Of a stretch of 64,000 nt of DNA, positions 33,893 to 44,488 are shown piece by piece. Where the stretch lies: the NCBI GenBank assembly GCA_025517525.1, contig JAOPJZ010000001.1, positions 496,001 to 560,000 on the forward strand, in the 5' to 3' direction. Positions within the stretch are counted from its first letter, which is position 1, and each line of letters opens with the position of its first letter. Under the pieces are notes generated by a model, which saw nothing but the letters and a program-made list of their open reading frames with translations, was not told the DNA's origin and ran no database searches. A program made the position numbers and the translations under genes. The DNA is from Natronosalvus hydrolyticus (GTDB lineage: Archaea; Halobacteriota; Halobacteria; Halobacteriales; Natrialbaceae).

Positions 33893-36178
33893 TCACTCAG
33901 AGAGATCTGCGCGTTTGAGGAACTGGGCGTTGATCGCGACGATGACCGTACTGGCCGACATCAACACGGCACCCACGGCCGGCGAGAGCAAGATTCCGAT
34001 CGGCGCGAGAACGCCCGCTGCCAGCGGCAACGCGAACACGTTGTAGCCGGCCGCCCACACGAGGTTCTCCTGCATCTTGCGGTAGCTCTTGCGGCTCAAC
34101 CGGACGAGCTTCACCACGTCTCGCGGATCGTTTTCGACGAGAACGACGTCGGCCGATTCGACGGCGACATCCGTCCCGGAGCCGATCGCGATGCCCACGT
34201 CCGACCGGGTCAACGCAGGGGCGTCGTTGACGCCGTCACCGACCATCGCCACGAGGTTGCCCTGTTCCTGAAGCTCAATGATCTTCTTGTCCTTGTCGTC
34301 GGGCAACACTTCCGCGAAGTACTCGTCGATGCCGAGTTCCTCGGAGACGGCGCGCGCGACGTCTTCGCTGTCACCGGTCAGCATCGCCACCTTGACGTCC
34401 ATCGCGTGAAGCGCGTCTATCGCCTCACGACTTTCCTCGCGAATGACGTCCGCGAGGGCGACCGCCCCGATCGCCTCGCCGTCACGGATCAGATAGACGA
34501 CGCCCTGTCCGCGTTCGCCGGCCTCGTCGCTGAATGCCACGAGCGAATCGTCAGGTTCGACATCGAGGTGGCGAAGTAGGTTTGGCCCCCCGACGTACAC
34601 CGTCTCTCCATCCTGTCCGCCGCTCGCCTCCGCGCCGGGAAGGGCAGCGGCATCCATCTCGACGGTTGCACGGACGCCCCGGCCTTTCAGTGCCTCGAAG
34701 CCGTGGGCATCGGGGACATCCAGCTTCCGCTCCCGGGCGTCCTCTCGGATCGCTTCGGCGATCATATGTTCGGAGTCGCTCTCGACGGCCGCCATCAACG
34801 AAAGGACAGCATCCTCGTCCCAGCCGGTCGTCGTCTCGATGTCGACGACGCCTTGCTCGCCTTTCGTGAGCGTGCCCGTCTTGTCGAAGACGATAGTATC
34901 GAGGTTGCGGGCCTCCTCCATCGCGATCCGATCCCTGATGAGCATCCCGTTGTTGGCGGCCATCGTCGTGTTGATCGCAACCACCAGCGGCACCGCGAGT
35001 CCAAGCGCGTGCGGACAGGCGATGACGAGCACCGTGACGACGCGTTCGACGACCGGGAGCCCGAAGCCGACCGCGATCGTCCACGCTACGGCGGTGAGTG
35101 CGGCGACTCCAAGCGCGGCGTAGAACAGCCATCCCGCGGCCCTGTCGGCGAGCACCTGCGTGCGCGACTTGCTCTGTTGGGCTTCCTCAACCAGTCGCAC
35201 GATCCCCGACAAGGTCGTCTCGTCACCCGTTGCAGTCACGCGAACGCGCAAGCTGCCGTCGCCGTTGGTCGTCCCGCCGATCACCTCGTCGCCCGGCTCC
35301 TTCCCAACAGGGCGAGACTCGCCGGTGATCATCGCCTCGTTGACGTTGGACTCGCCCTCTTCGACGATGCCATCGGCCGGGACATTCGCCCCCGGCCGGA
35401 CGAGTACGAGATCATCAGCCGCTAGCTCGTCGACGGGAACGTCCTCGGTGTCGCCGCTCTCCGTGATACGCTCGGCCGTGTCAGGCATCAATTCGGCCAG
35501 TTCGTCCAGCGCGCCCGACGCTCGACGGACGCTGCGCATCTCGATCCAGTGACCGAGCAGGAAGATGACGACCAGCGTCACGAGTTCCCAGAAGAACGGC
35601 TCGCCGATATCGAAGGCGACGGCAGCCGCGCTGTAGACGAACGCGACGGTGATCGCCAGCGAGATCAACAGCATCATTCCCGGCTCTCGTTTGCGGGCCT
35701 CGACAGCGCCCATCCGGAGGAACGGAATCCCGCCGTAAAGGAACACGAGCGTACCGAGTACCGGGCCGACGAGGACGCTTCCCGGGAACGCCGGCGCAGT
35801 GAACCCGAACCACTCCTGTAGCATCGGACTGTACGCCAACACCGGGATCGCGAGGAGGAAGCAAACGAAGAACCGACGCTTGAACATCTCCTCGTGCCCG
35901 GAGTGGTCGACGTGAGCGCCGTGGTCGTGATCGTCGGCGTGGGCGTCGTGATCGTGATGGGGCGCGTGCTCGTCTTCAGAGCCCGTTTCTGCTTCGTGAC
36001 GAGAGGCGTATTCGGCGTGCGTCTCTTCTGACCGCTCGTCGCCGGTCTCGTCTTCGACGTTCAGATTACAGACTCGACAACAGGGACAGCGTCGATCCGT
36101 CAATCGCTCGTCGGATACCTGTGAGTCTGGAGCATGCTCCTCGGTGTGGCCGTCGTGTTCGTGGCTGTGGTCGGACAT
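33893..36178 (-). CDS. CopB-type heavy-metal P-type ATPase (CPH motif)
   Basis: The 761-residue ATPase has a His/Asp-rich N-terminus (residues 1-100, including CPCCRVC and HDHDAH clusters), eight predicted membrane helices, and the membrane metal motif [10 protein letters not shown] near residue 384. The phosphorylation site DKTGT is near 430 and GDGVNDAP near 648. CPH rather than CPC marks the P1B-3 group, which exports Cu2+/Cu+ or Ag+. It exports metal across the cytoplasmic membrane using ATP. The cluster around it holds other copper genes. Silver specificity cannot be excluded. Confidence 0.92.
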   Translation of the reverse strand: MSDHSHEHDGHTEEHAPDSQVSDERLTDRRCPCCRVCNLNVEDETGDERSEETHAEYASRHEAETGSEDEHAPHHDHDAHADDHDHGAHVDHSGHEEMFKRRFFVCFLLAIPVLAYSPMLQEWFGFTAPAFPGSVLVGPVLGTLVFLYGGIPFLRMGAVEARKREPGMMLLISLAITVAFVYSAAAVAFDIGEPFFWELVTLVVIFLLGHWIEMRSVRRASGALDELAELMPDTAERITESGDTEDVPVDELAADDLVLVRPGANVPADGIVEEGESNVNEAMITGESRPVGKEPGDEVIGGTTNGDGSLRVRVTATGDETTLSGIVRLVEEAQQSKSRTQVLADRAAGWLFYAALGVAALTAVAWTIAVGFGLPVVERVVTVLVIACPHALGLAVPLVVAINTTMAANNGMLIRDRIAMEEARNLDTIVFDKTGTLTKGEQGVVDIETTTGWDEDAVLSLMAAVESDSEHMIAEAIREDARERKLDVPDAHGFEALKGRGVRATVEMDAAALPGAEASGGQDGETVYVGGPNLLRHLDVEPDDSLVAFSDEAGERGQGVVYLIRDGEAIGAVALADVIREESREAIDALHAMDVKVAMLTGDSEDVARAVSEELGIDEYFAEVLPDDKDKKIIELQEQGNLVAMVGDGVNDAPALTRSDVGIAIGSGTDVAVESADVVLVENDPRDVVKLVRLSRKSYRKMQENLVWAAGYNVFALPLAAGVLAPIGILLSPAVGAVLMSASTVIVAINAQFLKRADLSE

Positions 36179-36192
36179 TGAGATTGACTCAC

Positions 36193-36543
36193 CTACTCAT
36201 CTCGCCGGAGGCGTTTGCTTCGCTGCTCGAACTCTTCCTCGGAGATATCACCGCGAGCGTACGCGAGTCGAAGTTCCTCAAGTGCTTCGTCAGTTTGCCG
36301 TCCGTCCTGTGATTGCACAGCCTTGAACAACAGGTAGCCACCCCCGAGAACGATTAACAGGAAGACCGCCCACATGAGTAGCCACGACCACCGCATCCCT
36401 CCAGTGCCATTCCAATCCCCCATATGGCCCCAACCGACCATTCCCATCATCGGCATCGCGAGGAGCATCATGAGAAACGGGACGATCAGAACGATGGCAA
36501 CGATGATCAGTAGCGTGCGTGCGAGTGGATCCGTGGTTGACAT
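36193..36543 (-). CDS. SHOCT-domain membrane protein
   Basis: The 116-residue protein has two hydrophobic helices separated by a Met/Gly/Trp/His-rich loop ([15 protein letters not shown]) that could bind copper. A C-terminal SHOCT domain ([20 protein letters not shown]) follows. ATG 36543 is supported by a TATA-like TCATAATAG centred 28 bp upstream. It is 14 bp before the CopB-type gene on the same strand, so the two form an operon. It is paralogous to 43091-43453. Confidence 0.85.
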   Translation of the reverse strand: MSTTDPLARTLLIIVAIVLIVPFLMMLLAMPMMGMVGWGHMGDWNGTGGMRWSWLLMWAVFLLIVLGGGYLLFKAVQSQDGRQTDEALEELRLAYARGDISEEEFEQRSKRLRRDE

Positions 36544-36726
36544 AAAAACTGATTTGCTCCGAGTAGTCATAATAGCTGGCCTGATTTGCCGGATGACGCC
36601 GAGAATGCCGTTGGCTCAAGAATTTCAGCCATCTGGTTGGGGTTGTCAAAGTCGGGACTATTTTCTGGAACGGTTGAAAATACGGGTAAAAACAAGTAGT
36701 CGGTACGTGTAGAATGAGATCAAGCG

Positions 36727-37179
36727 ATGTACGATCGACTTTTGCTGCCGACGGACATGAGCCCCGGCGTTGACCGCGCAATTGACCACGCCATTGACGC
36801 TGCCCAACGGTACGATGCAGAGTTACACGTCCTCTACGTCGTCGACTCGGATGCATACAGCTCGTATCCCGGCGACGAATACGTCCACGAGTTCGAGGGG
36901 TTAGAAAAAGCACTCGAACAGGCCGGACAGGATGCCGTCGAAGAGATCACCGACCGAGCGAAAGACGAGGGTGTCGAGACGGAACCGATCATCCGTCACG
37001 GCGTCCCGCACGCTGAAATCCTCCACTACATGGACGAGGCGAACATCGATCTGACCGTCATCGGTTCGAAGAACCGATCCGGTGAGTACCGGCGGCTACT
37101 CGGAAGTGTTGCCGAGCGGGTCGCCAATATGGCAGAGCGACCAGTGACGATTGTCAAAACGCCGGTCGACGAGGAGTAA
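36727..37179 (+). CDS. Universal stress protein (UspA family)
   Basis: The 150-residue protein has the UspA fold: MYDRLLLPTDMSPGVDRAID at the start, HVLYVVDSD, and the ATP-binding pattern VIGSKNRSGEYRRLLGSVAERV (G-x2-G-like with GS). It is single-domain and typical length. It is divergently transcribed from the SHOCT/CopB operon and probably serves stress tolerance. Confidence 0.92.
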   Translation: MYDRLLLPTDMSPGVDRAIDHAIDAAQRYDAELHVLYVVDSDAYSSYPGDEYVHEFEGLEKALEQAGQDAVEEITDRAKDEGVETEPIIRHGVPHAEILHYMDEANIDLTVIGSKNRSGEYRRLLGSVAERVANMAERPVTIVKTPVDEE

Positions 37180-37248
37180 TCGAGCGAAACCAACCGAAGA
37201 CACTTTTTCCTCATTCAGAAGAACGCTTCACAAGACAGCGAGAATCGA

Positions 37249-38616
37249 TTACAGATATGCCTCTGGAGAATCTTGGAATTGTGTTCGTGAATCGTCGCTT
37301 TCGAAGTAGTAGATCGATTCGTCGTGTACCGTACAGTAGTCGGCGCTCTTGACCGTGATGTCGGTGCCAGTCACCGGGTCTTCCACGGCTCGATCGCCGG
37401 GAGCGCCTTTTCTGCCTCTCACGAGCAGAGCGAGGAACCCTGCACCGATCAAGAGGAATACCACGTTCAGGATCGTCACGGGTTCGAAGCCGAGAATCGT
37501 CACACCATCTCCCGTTGGTTCTAATGTGGCGTCGGGAATGAGGCCGACCGCAGCGAACAGGTAATACACGATGAACCCGGTCGTCGCCATCGATACAAAG
37601 AGGATGATCGAGATACGCGTCCCGATCTTCTTCCCCCAGATCTTCCGGTAGATCCGGATCAACTGCGGGACGATCAGGTCGGCATACAGGAACGCGATGA
37701 CACCCGCAAAGGCAAATCCCGAACCCCACAGCACCGCAGCGAGCGGGACGTTCCCCATCGAGCCGACGAACGTCGCCACCGAGATGAGCGGCCCGAGCAC
37801 GCTGTTGTAGGCGACCTGCGTCACGCCCGCGCCGCCGCCCTCGAACAGGAGCGTCCAGATGGTCTGGGGAACCGCAGCTGCGACGAGTCCCGCCAACAGG
37901 AAGCCGATCGCCAGCTCCTTCCAGAGCATCTTGAGATCCTTCTTCGTCTGGTTCGCGGCTTCGACCCACCCGTTCACCGACGTGATCTTCTCCTTCCAAG
38001 ACGTCGTGTGCGTGTCCGGGTTCTGCTCGAAGAGTCGCTTACATCCCTTCGAGCAGAAGTAGACTGTCTCGTTTTTGTGTTCGTGTGGAATCCCGTTTTC
38101 GCGGTTGAGACGCATCTTACAGACTGGATCCGTGACGACCGGCTGTTCTTCCTTGAGGAGCCGTTCTCTGGCCTGTTGGGTTTCGTCGTACGGGATCCAG
38201 AGGTGGACGAGAACGATCGCGATCAGAATGAAGATCGGCGCGCCGACCGCCTGCGCAACAGCGAACTCCCAGCCCAACAGCGCCCAGATCACGAATGTCA
38301 GCCCGATGACGAAGTTCGTCGAGGCGATCTTGAACGCGACGGCCGGGATGATGTGTGCCCCTTTCTTGAACAGGGTTTTCGTCGCGGCGATGTCCCCGAA
38401 CGAGCAGGAGGTCGAGGCGGTACCGAAACCCATCGCATAGAGGACGGATTTCAGATCGGGCTCGCCCATGTAGTTGACCATCCCTTCTTTGGAGACGAAC
38501 GCTTGGATCGCACCCGAGATCATAAATCCGAGCAACAGGGCCCACAGCGCCTGCCATAGGAAGTCCACTGCAAGAATGAGGCCCTCCGCGATCGTCGTCA
38601 GTATCTCCCAAATCAT
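37249..38616 (-). CDS. ArsP-like permease with two YHS-type metal domains
   Basis: The 455-residue membrane protein has two hydrophobic blocks of about four helices each, as in the DUF318/ArsP permease family (FGTASTSCSFGDIAATKTL is family-like). Between them is a YHS/TRASH-like domain (DPVCKMRLNRE, YFCSKGCKRLFE, about 165-205). A second, degenerate one closes the C-terminus (DPVTGTDITVKSADYC). It overlaps the small ORF 38613-38714 by 4 bp. It probably exports a metal, metalloid or metal-bound compound; copper context suggests copper, not proven. Confidence 0.85.
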   Translation of the reverse strand: MIWEILTTIAEGLILAVDFLWQALWALLLGFMISGAIQAFVSKEGMVNYMGEPDLKSVLYAMGFGTASTSCSFGDIAATKTLFKKGAHIIPAVAFKIASTNFVIGLTFVIWALLGWEFAVAQAVGAPIFILIAIVLVHLWIPYDETQQARERLLKEEQPVVTDPVCKMRLNRENGIPHEHKNETVYFCSKGCKRLFEQNPDTHTTSWKEKITSVNGWVEAANQTKKDLKMLWKELAIGFLLAGLVAAAVPQTIWTLLFEGGGAGVTQVAYNSVLGPLISVATFVGSMGNVPLAAVLWGSGFAFAGVIAFLYADLIVPQLIRIYRKIWGKKIGTRISIILFVSMATTGFIVYYLFAAVGLIPDATLEPTGDGVTILGFEPVTILNVVFLLIGAGFLALLVRGRKGAPGDRAVEDPVTGTDITVKSADYCTVHDESIYYFESDDSRTQFQDSPEAYL

Positions 38617-38714
38617 CTGTCATCCTCCTCCGGTAGCGAATCGACGACGACCGTCTCTACCCGACCCATCACGACTCGTTGCGGCGTTCGGATTGATCTT
38701 CGCGTGGTGATCAT
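38613..38714 (-). CDS. 33-residue small ORF coupled on both sides
   Basis: The frame starts at ATG 38714 in an ATGA overlap with the methyltransferase stop and ends at TGA 38613 in an ATGA overlap with the permease start. The product (MITTRRSIRTPQRVVMGRVE, then an acidic tail ending EEDDR) has no known family. The double overlap is strong evidence of translation, although it may serve mainly to couple the two large genes. Confidence 0.55.
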   Translation of the reverse strand: MITTRRSIRTPQRVVMGRVETVVVDSLPEEDDR

Positions 38715-39406
38715 GAGTTTACGAGCGCATTCTTGATCGCTGTCGATCCACCGACGAGTCCCTCGCTCCGTCTGTGTACGAGCCGTCCACGAACGAACGG
38801 ACGAACTGGCGTCACGCCAATCGACATCCGTTCGAGTTCGACGATATCCAGTTCCTCCACCTGAGCGAATAGTGATGGCGTCCGACGTGTCAAGTGACAG
38901 CCGCCGGCGACCGTCTTCCAGAGCGGTGCGAGCACGCCCTGTAGTCGCCGTCGCCACCCGTCATCGGCGACGTGTTCGAGAAACCGGAACTCGCCACCCG
39001 GTTTCAGAACGCGGACGACTTCGTCGATCGCCGTCTCGACGTCCGGAATTGTACAGAACACCATCGAAGCGATGACGACGTCGAATGAGTAGTCAGCATA
39101 GGGCAACGACTCGGCCACACCGGATCGGATGTCGATGTCCAGATCGAGCCTCTCGGCTCGATTCTGTGCTTGTTTCCGCATGTGGGGATCAGGCTCGATG
39201 GCAAAAACATCGAAAGAGTATCCAGAGCTGGCGGCTTCGGCGAAGTACGGAAACATCGCTCCCGTACCTGCCCCGAGATCGAGAACGCGTCCCTCGAGAT
39301 TCTCTACGAGATACTCGCGATGGGGACGAAGTATCGTGCGCTCTGCGAGCCACGTCGCTGGATCGTATATCGCAGCGAACAACCGATGTGAGGGAGCTTC
39401 GGTCAC
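38711..39406 (-). CDS. Class I SAM-dependent methyltransferase (UbiE-like)
   Basis: The 231-residue protein has the SAM motif VLDLGAGTGAMFP (about 41-53), acidic FAIEPDPHM, and the post-motif segments SFDVVIASMVFC and RVLKPGGEFRFLEHV. Substrate is unknown. It lies within the metal gene cluster, upstream of the permease and downstream of CopA on the same strand, and could methylate a metalloid or a small molecule; this is only inference. Confidence 0.85.
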   Translation of the reverse strand: MTEAPSHRLFAAIYDPATWLAERTILRPHREYLVENLEGRVLDLGAGTGAMFPYFAEAASSGYSFDVFAIEPDPHMRKQAQNRAERLDLDIDIRSGVAESLPYADYSFDVVIASMVFCTIPDVETAIDEVVRVLKPGGEFRFLEHVADDGWRRRLQGVLAPLWKTVAGGCHLTRRTPSLFAQVEELDIVELERMSIGVTPVRPFVRGRLVHRRSEGLVGGSTAIKNALVNS

Positions 39407-39418
39407 GAGTGAATCCTC

Positions 39419-42055
39419 CTAGTTCGAGATGCCAGCGAGTTGGTGGTACGCCCACACAAACGGTCTGAACGGCAGGAAGACGTAGTCGTCGTGGGGATCC
39501 CACTTCATGAACGCGAGGCTGTTCGAGACGACCGAGACGCTGGAGGCTGCCATCGCGATCCCCGCTAGCGCGGGGTTGAGCAGCCCGATCGACGCGATCG
39601 GGATCAGCGTGGTGTTGTACGCGAACGCCCAGAAGAGGTTCTGGCGCACCTTCGAAATCGTCGCGTCGGCGATCCGCATCGCCTTGATCACGTCGATCGG
39701 GTCGTCGCGCATCAGCGTGATGTCGCCGCTCTCGATCGCCACGTCCGTTCCCGAGCCGATCGCGACGCCGACGTGCGCGGTGGTCAACGCCGGGGCGTCG
39801 TTGACGCCGTCGCCGACCATAATCGCCCGCGAGCCGTCTGCCTGAATCGCGTCGATCTCGTCGGCTTTGTCCTCGGGCAGCACTTCGGCGTGAACGTTCG
39901 CCTCGAGGATGCCAAGCTGCTCGCCGATCGCCCGCCCGGTGCGCTCGTTGTCACCGGTCAGCATCATCACTTCGTAGCCACGCCGGTGAAGTTCGGCGAC
40001 CGTCTCCTTGGCACTCTCACGAACCGTGTCGGCGTTCGCGACGACGCCAAGGAGTTCGCCGTCGAGTGCGACGAGCATCGCTGTCTTCCCGTCGCGTTCC
40101 AGCCGTTCCATCGTGTGCTCGACCGGGGTCGGGTCGATGCCGTTGTCCCGCATGAGCTTCCGATTTCCGACCAGCACCTCACCCTGTGGGATCGTCGCTC
40201 GAATCCCGTGGCCGGGGACGTTCTCGAATTCCGTCGGCTCGTCAAGTCGCAGATCACGTTCTTTCGCGCCCTCGACGATCGCCTGCGCGAGCGGGTGTTC
40301 GGAGCCGGATTCCGCGCTCGCCGCAACAGAGAGGACGAACTCTTCGTCCACGATCGTCTCTTCTTGGACGACTCCACCGTCAGCAACCGTCGATCCGCTA
40401 TCACCTTCGATCGCCTCTCCGACCGGAATGACGTCAGTCAGTCGCATCTCGCCGTGGGTGAGCGTCCCCGTCTTGTCGAAGACCACGACATCGATTCCGC
40501 GGGCTTTTTCCAGAATGTCCGCGCCCTTGTAGAGAACGCCGTTCTTCGCGCTGATCGTCGACCCGACCATTGTCGCCATCGGCGTCGCCAGCCCCAGCGC
40601 ACAGGGACAGGCGATGAGGATCGCCGATGCGAGGACGACGATCGAGAACTCGAAGACGGGGACACCGCCCGCGACGGGGCCGCCACCCACCGGTTCGAGC
40701 AGCGGGATCCACGACCCGAGCGCCGCGGAGACGCCGTGGAGCGTCTCGGGGAAGACCAGCCACAGGATCGACCACAGAACCGCGTTGACGATCACCGCCG
40801 GGACGAAGTAGGCGGTGAATTTGTCCACGAGCCGTTGGATATCGGGCTGGCGCGCCTGTGCCTCCTTGACCCGCTGGACGATCTGCTGGATGGCCGTGTC
40901 CTCGCCGACGTTCGTCGCCTCGACTAAGAGTACGCCGTTCTCGTTGATCGTGCTCCCGACGACCTGATCGTCCTCGCTCTTCTCGACGGGGACGGACTCG
41001 CCAGTGACCATCGACTCGTCGACGGCACTTTGCCCGTCGACGACCACGCCATCCGTGGGAATCTTCTCGCCGGGGCGAACCTTCATCACGTCGCCGACCT
41101 CGATGTCTTCGATCGGGACAACCTGCTCCTCGCCGTCGACGATGATGGTCGCCTCCGTGGCCTGCATTTCGAGCAGTTCACGGAGCGCCGCGCTGGCGCG
41201 CGCCTTCGAGCGGGCCTCAAGCCAGACGCCGACGTAGATGAACCAGAGGATGATCGCGACGGCCTCGTAGTAGAGCCCACCGACGATCAGGTCGATCTGA
41301 ACGGCCGTACTGTAGAGGTAGCCGGCGGAGGTACCGACGGCGACCAGCGTGTCCATGTTCGCCTGCCGGTTGTTGACCAGCGACTTGTACGCGCCCTTGA
41401 GGAAGTGCCACCCCAGCGTCGCCATCAGGCCGGTCGCGAGGACGAACTCGTACCAGCCGGTGTCGATCCCGAGGATGGTTTCGGGCAGAAAGCCCGGATA
41501 GAACATATCGACCATCACCAACAGGAACGGCGACGCCATGATCCCGCCGATGATCGTCCATTTGCGCTTCGTTCGGAGTTCGCGCTCGACGGCGCTCTCG
41601 CGTTCTTCGGTCAGGTCGTCGCCGTGCTCGTCGACCTGTCGATCCGGTTCGTAGCCGGCGTCCTCGATCGCGTCGTAGATCGCCGACAGCGACGTGTCGT
41701 GTGGGTTGAACGCGACGGTCGCCTCGTCAGTCGCGAAGTTGACGTCGGCGTCGAGCACGCCCGGCACGTTCTCGATCGTCTCGGCGTTCGTCTCCGCACA
41801 CGTCGCACACGTCATCCCCGCAATGCCGACGGTCGTCTTCGTCCGGTCGGGTTCGTAGCCGGCATCCTCAATCGTGCCGTAGATTTCATCGAGGCCGACC
41901 TCGTCGGGATCGTATTTGAGGGTCGCTTCGTCGGTCGCGAAGTTGACATCGACCGACTGCACCCCCTCGAGATCGGCGACGGCATCCTCGATGGTCGAGG
42001 CACACGTCGCACAGGACATCCCACGGATGTCGAGATTGGTTGTTCGGGTGTTCAT
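39419..42055 (-). CDS. copA: Cu+-exporting P-type ATPase CopA
   Basis: The 878-residue ATPase has two N-terminal HMA domains with GMSCATC and GMTCATC, a membrane motif [12 protein letters not shown] near residue 485, DKTGT near 526, and the GDGVNDAP hinge. CPC with CxxC domains marks the P1B-1 group that exports Cu+ (or Ag+) from the cytosol. It is upstream of the methyltransferase on the same strand and downstream of the Lrp/TRASH regulator, with CopZ-like 42872 divergent. Confidence 0.95.
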   Translation of the reverse strand: MNTRTTNLDIRGMSCATCASTIEDAVADLEGVQSVDVNFATDEATLKYDPDEVGLDEIYGTIEDAGYEPDRTKTTVGIAGMTCATCAETNAETIENVPGVLDADVNFATDEATVAFNPHDTSLSAIYDAIEDAGYEPDRQVDEHGDDLTEERESAVERELRTKRKWTIIGGIMASPFLLVMVDMFYPGFLPETILGIDTGWYEFVLATGLMATLGWHFLKGAYKSLVNNRQANMDTLVAVGTSAGYLYSTAVQIDLIVGGLYYEAVAIILWFIYVGVWLEARSKARASAALRELLEMQATEATIIVDGEEQVVPIEDIEVGDVMKVRPGEKIPTDGVVVDGQSAVDESMVTGESVPVEKSEDDQVVGSTINENGVLLVEATNVGEDTAIQQIVQRVKEAQARQPDIQRLVDKFTAYFVPAVIVNAVLWSILWLVFPETLHGVSAALGSWIPLLEPVGGGPVAGGVPVFEFSIVVLASAILIACPCALGLATPMATMVGSTISAKNGVLYKGADILEKARGIDVVVFDKTGTLTHGEMRLTDVIPVGEAIEGDSGSTVADGGVVQEETIVDEEFVLSVAASAESGSEHPLAQAIVEGAKERDLRLDEPTEFENVPGHGIRATIPQGEVLVGNRKLMRDNGIDPTPVEHTMERLERDGKTAMLVALDGELLGVVANADTVRESAKETVAELHRRGYEVMMLTGDNERTGRAIGEQLGILEANVHAEVLPEDKADEIDAIQADGSRAIMVGDGVNDAPALTTAHVGVAIGSGTDVAIESGDITLMRDDPIDVIKAMRIADATISKVRQNLFWAFAYNTTLIPIASIGLLNPALAGIAMAASSVSVVSNSLAFMKWDPHDDYVFLPFRPFVWAYHQLAGISN

Positions 42056-42147
42056 ACTCGTATTACCCTACGTACCCCATATTTAGGCGATTTGTTGTTT
42101 CGAGACTGGGTCTAGCGAACACCCAAAAACTTCGATTCCAAAGGGTG

Positions 42148-42738
42148 CTATGCGCCCTCTTCCAAGCGTCGATATCGCTCCTCAAAGCGAGTCAAGCAGG
42201 ACTGACAGCAGAAGTGATAGATTTCACCGTCGATACGAGTCGTTTCGCCTTCGTTGTCGACCGTATTGCTGCATTCGGCACAGGTGAGCGCGAACTCGAC
42301 GCCCTCAACTGACGGCGTCCACTCGACGTCGTCGATCAACGTGACGGTGTAATCGATAGGTTCGATCTCGTCGAAGAGCGATTCCACCCACACGCGGACG
42401 TTTTGCGCTTCGACGCGGGCATAGAACCAGATGTCGCCTTCGGAGGTGACGAACACGTGCTCGATGCCGTCGGAATCCCGAACGCGTTCCCGTGCGGCTT
42501 CGTGTGATCCGGACGGAAGTTCGACTTGGATCAAGACGGGAATACCGGCTCGCAGCTGTGATCGGTCGACATCGATCGTGAAATGGTTGATGATGCCGGC
42601 TTCCTGCAACCGCGTGACTCGATCGGAGACGGCTGGGCCCGACAGGTTGACCTCATCGCCGATTTCGCTGAACGATCGGCGCGCGTTTTCGGCCAGCATC
42701 GAGAGGATCTTCAAATCGGTCTCGTCCAAGTTGCGCAT
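42148..42738 (-). CDS. Lrp/AsnC-family regulator with TRASH metal domain
   Basis: The 196-residue regulator has an N-terminal AsnC-type HTH (LDETDLKILSMLAENARRSF), an Lrp-like effector region, and a C-terminal TRASH domain (CAEC, then FCCQSCLTRFEERYRRL). Archaeal copper regulators of this type bind copper through the TRASH cysteines. ATG 42738 is chosen since the longer frame adds an unlikely 38-residue extension. It is divergent from the CopZ-like gene and upstream of copA, so it probably controls both. Confidence 0.88.
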   Translation of the reverse strand: MRNLDETDLKILSMLAENARRSFSEIGDEVNLSGPAVSDRVTRLQEAGIINHFTIDVDRSQLRAGIPVLIQVELPSGSHEAARERVRDSDGIEHVFVTSEGDIWFYARVEAQNVRVWVESLFDEIEPIDYTVTLIDDVEWTPSVEGVEFALTCAECSNTVDNEGETTRIDGEIYHFCCQSCLTRFEERYRRLEEGA

Positions 42739-42871
42739 AGCCTCACTACTCACGCCGGACACAATAGTTTTCTCGCTGATACGCTTTTGATCGGGTAGGT
42801 TCAGACGGTTATCTACTTTGGAATTTAAGCAACAACTCACAAAGAATAGCATCCCCTATATTCAGATGGAT

Positions 42872-43078
42872 ATGAGTCAAACAATCACCGTGAAAGGGAT
42901 GTCCTGTGAACACTGCGAGCAAACGGTCGAGGAAGCCCTCGAAGCTCTTGACGGGGTTACATCCGCAACTGCCGACCACGACGCTGAGACAGCGACGGTC
43001 GAAGGGACGGCAGACTCCGATGTCCTCACTACTGCTGTCGAGGAAGCCGGATACGAAGCGACAGACGCTGAAGCCTGA
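42872..43078 (+). CDS. CopZ-like HMA copper chaperone
   Basis: The 68-residue protein is a single heavy-metal-associated domain with GMSCEHCEQTVEEALEAL, whose CxxC binds Cu+, and the following beta-alpha-beta pattern. ATG 42872 (MSQTITVKG) is chosen; ATG 42866 adds two residues. It would hand Cu+ to CopA. It precedes a SHOCT protein gene by 12 bp. Confidence 0.9.
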   Translation: MSQTITVKGMSCEHCEQTVEEALEALDGVTSATADHDAETATVEGTADSDVLTTAVEEAGYEATDAEA

Positions 43079-43090
43079 GATGAATCCATC

Positions 43091-43453
43091 ATGACTCAAA
43101 CAGAACCCCTGACTCGGACGATACTGTTGGTACTGCTCGGTCTCTTAGCCATCCCGCTAGTGATGATGCTGGTAATGATGCCAGTGATGGGCGCGTTCGG
43201 CTGGTCGCATATGGGTGGCTGGATGTGGGACAGTTCCGGCGGATGGGTAGCGATGGTTCTGCTGATGGGTATTCCCCTGCTCGTCGTGATCGGGATCGGA
43301 TACCTTGTCTATCAGTCACTCGGAACGGAGACTACTGAGCAAACAGACGAGGCGGTAGAGGAACTTCGGCGAGTATATGCACGGGGAGAGATCTCGGACG
43401 AAGAATTCGAGAGAAGGCGTGAGAATCTTCGGCAGGATAACAAACCAGCGTAG
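43091..43453 (+). CDS. SHOCT-domain membrane protein
   Basis: The 120-residue protein has two hydrophobic helices with a Met/Trp/His-rich loop (MMPVMGAFGWSHMGGWMW) between them, and a C-terminal SHOCT domain (DEAVEELRRVYARGEISDEE). It resembles 36193-36543 over its whole length, so the two are paralogues each paired with a copper transport gene. It is 12 bp after the CopZ-like gene. Confidence 0.85.
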   Translation: MTQTEPLTRTILLVLLGLLAIPLVMMLVMMPVMGAFGWSHMGGWMWDSSGGWVAMVLLMGIPLLVVIGIGYLVYQSLGTETTEQTDEAVEELRRVYARGEISDEEFERRRENLRQDNKPA

Positions 43454-43518
43454 TCGGATCTCATAATTCCGGATTGTCGTGGCCTTGCTATACTTTTCAC
43501 TTGTGCTGGACAATCTCG

Positions 43519-43794
43519 TCACTGTCGAAACGAGTATAACAGCACGACAAACCCAACGACGATAACAGCTGATTCGACGATATGGGCGGTTCTGATCGAT
43601 ACGTCAAACAGTACCACTAACGCCCCCTCGATGAATACGCCAACCGTTATGATGCCAAAGCCAATCGCCGCGGTGCGGAGATAGTGTCCGCCCGTTCGTC
43701 GATACGCTCTGTAACTCGTATATGTGATCGCCGCCCCGAGCCCAAGTACAAGAAGCCGAAGTGCGGTCAACACGAGGAAGCTGATATCAGGCAT
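43519..43794 (-). CDS. Three-pass membrane protein (DUF7521-like)
   Basis: The 91-residue protein has three hydrophobic helices with a conserved TYTSYRAYRRTGGHYLR segment between the first and second. It is the last gene of a minus-strand set (regulator, two similar membrane proteins) separated by 2 bp each. The pair with an ArsR-like regulator is common in haloarchaea; function unknown. Confidence 0.75.
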   Translation of the reverse strand: MPDISFLVLTALRLLVLGLGAAITYTSYRAYRRTGGHYLRTAAIGFGIITVGVFIEGALVVLFDVSIRTAHIVESAVIVVGFVVLLYSFRQ

Positions 43795-43796
43795 CG

Positions 43797-44114
43797 CTAC
43801 TCACTCTCTCGTATCGTGATTTCGTTTCGCATCGACCCACCGTACAGGGAGTACAGGACGAACAGCATCCCGATGGCGACGATTCCTGTCTGAATCGCGC
43901 TGGCCTGATAAATCGACAGGACATCGAATTCGTAGAGAATGCCCTCGATAACGGCCCCGATACTGATAAAGAGGAACCCAATGCTGACGAACAGCATCGG
44001 AGGGCCGTTTTGACGGCGATAGCTCCGATATGCTTGGTACGCGATCAACGATCCGATCGCGACAACGATGAGTTTCGCGATGACCAATTCGATGTGTCCT
44101 GTTACGTGTCCCAT
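43797..44114 (-). CDS. Three-pass membrane protein, paralogue of the next gene (DUF7521-like)
   Basis: The 105-residue protein has three hydrophobic helices and the segment AYQAYRSYRRQNGPPM, which matches that of 43519-43794. ATG 44114 (MGHVTGHIEL) is chosen because it lies 2 bp after the regulator stop. It is translated with both neighbours. Role unknown. Confidence 0.75.
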   Translation of the reverse strand: MGHVTGHIELVIAKLIVVAIGSLIAYQAYRSYRRQNGPPMLFVSIGFLFISIGAVIEGILYEFDVLSIYQASAIQTGIVAIGMLFVLYSLYGGSMRNEITIRESE

Positions 44115-44116
44115 TG

Positions 44117-44464
44117 TTATTCGTCCCTGATGTCCTTCCACATACGAGCGAACCGATCCGCAGTGTCTTCTTCGATCTGGAGCCGAACTTCGTACTGGCC
44201 GTCCTCGAGGTCGACACGAACAGTCTCGAGTACCGCCTCGTACACCGTTCGATGGTGACCGTCCGGATCCAACTGCATGGATTCGGTGACCAGTCCGAAC
44301 GACTGGAGCTGTTCGAGCCGGCGGTAGATCGTCCGCTCGGACGCATCACAACTGTCGACGAGTTCCGGCGCCGACATCGACTGCCGACTCGTCTGGGCGA
44401 GAATCTCCCGGGCATACTCGTCAGCCATAAGTTCGAACACCTCCTCCGGCGTTGGATCGCCCAT
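44117..44464 (-). CDS. ArsR-like winged-helix regulator
   Basis: The 115-residue protein has a winged helix: PEEVFELMADEYAREILA, the recognition segment DASERTIYRRLEQLQSFGLV, and a wing. GTG 44482 is an alternative start, but a TATTTAAA box is centred about 29 bp before ATG 44464, favouring the shorter, leaderless form. It leads the operon with two small membrane proteins, and probably regulates it. Confidence 0.8.
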   Translation of the reverse strand: MGDPTPEEVFELMADEYAREILAQTSRQSMSAPELVDSCDASERTIYRRLEQLQSFGLVTESMQLDPDGHHRTVYEAVLETVRVDLEDGQYEVRLQIEEDTADRFARMWKDIRDE

Positions 44465-44488
44465 TCTCTCTGAAGTACTCACGTCAAT

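Noticed and set aside
34703..35425. 240-codon plus-strand ORF opposite the CopB-type ATPase
   Set aside because: Antisense shadow; the ATPase motifs are on the minus strand.
41030..42115. 361-codon plus-strand ORF opposite copA
   Set aside because: It is the shadow of the copA coding strand, which contains the full ATPase motifs.
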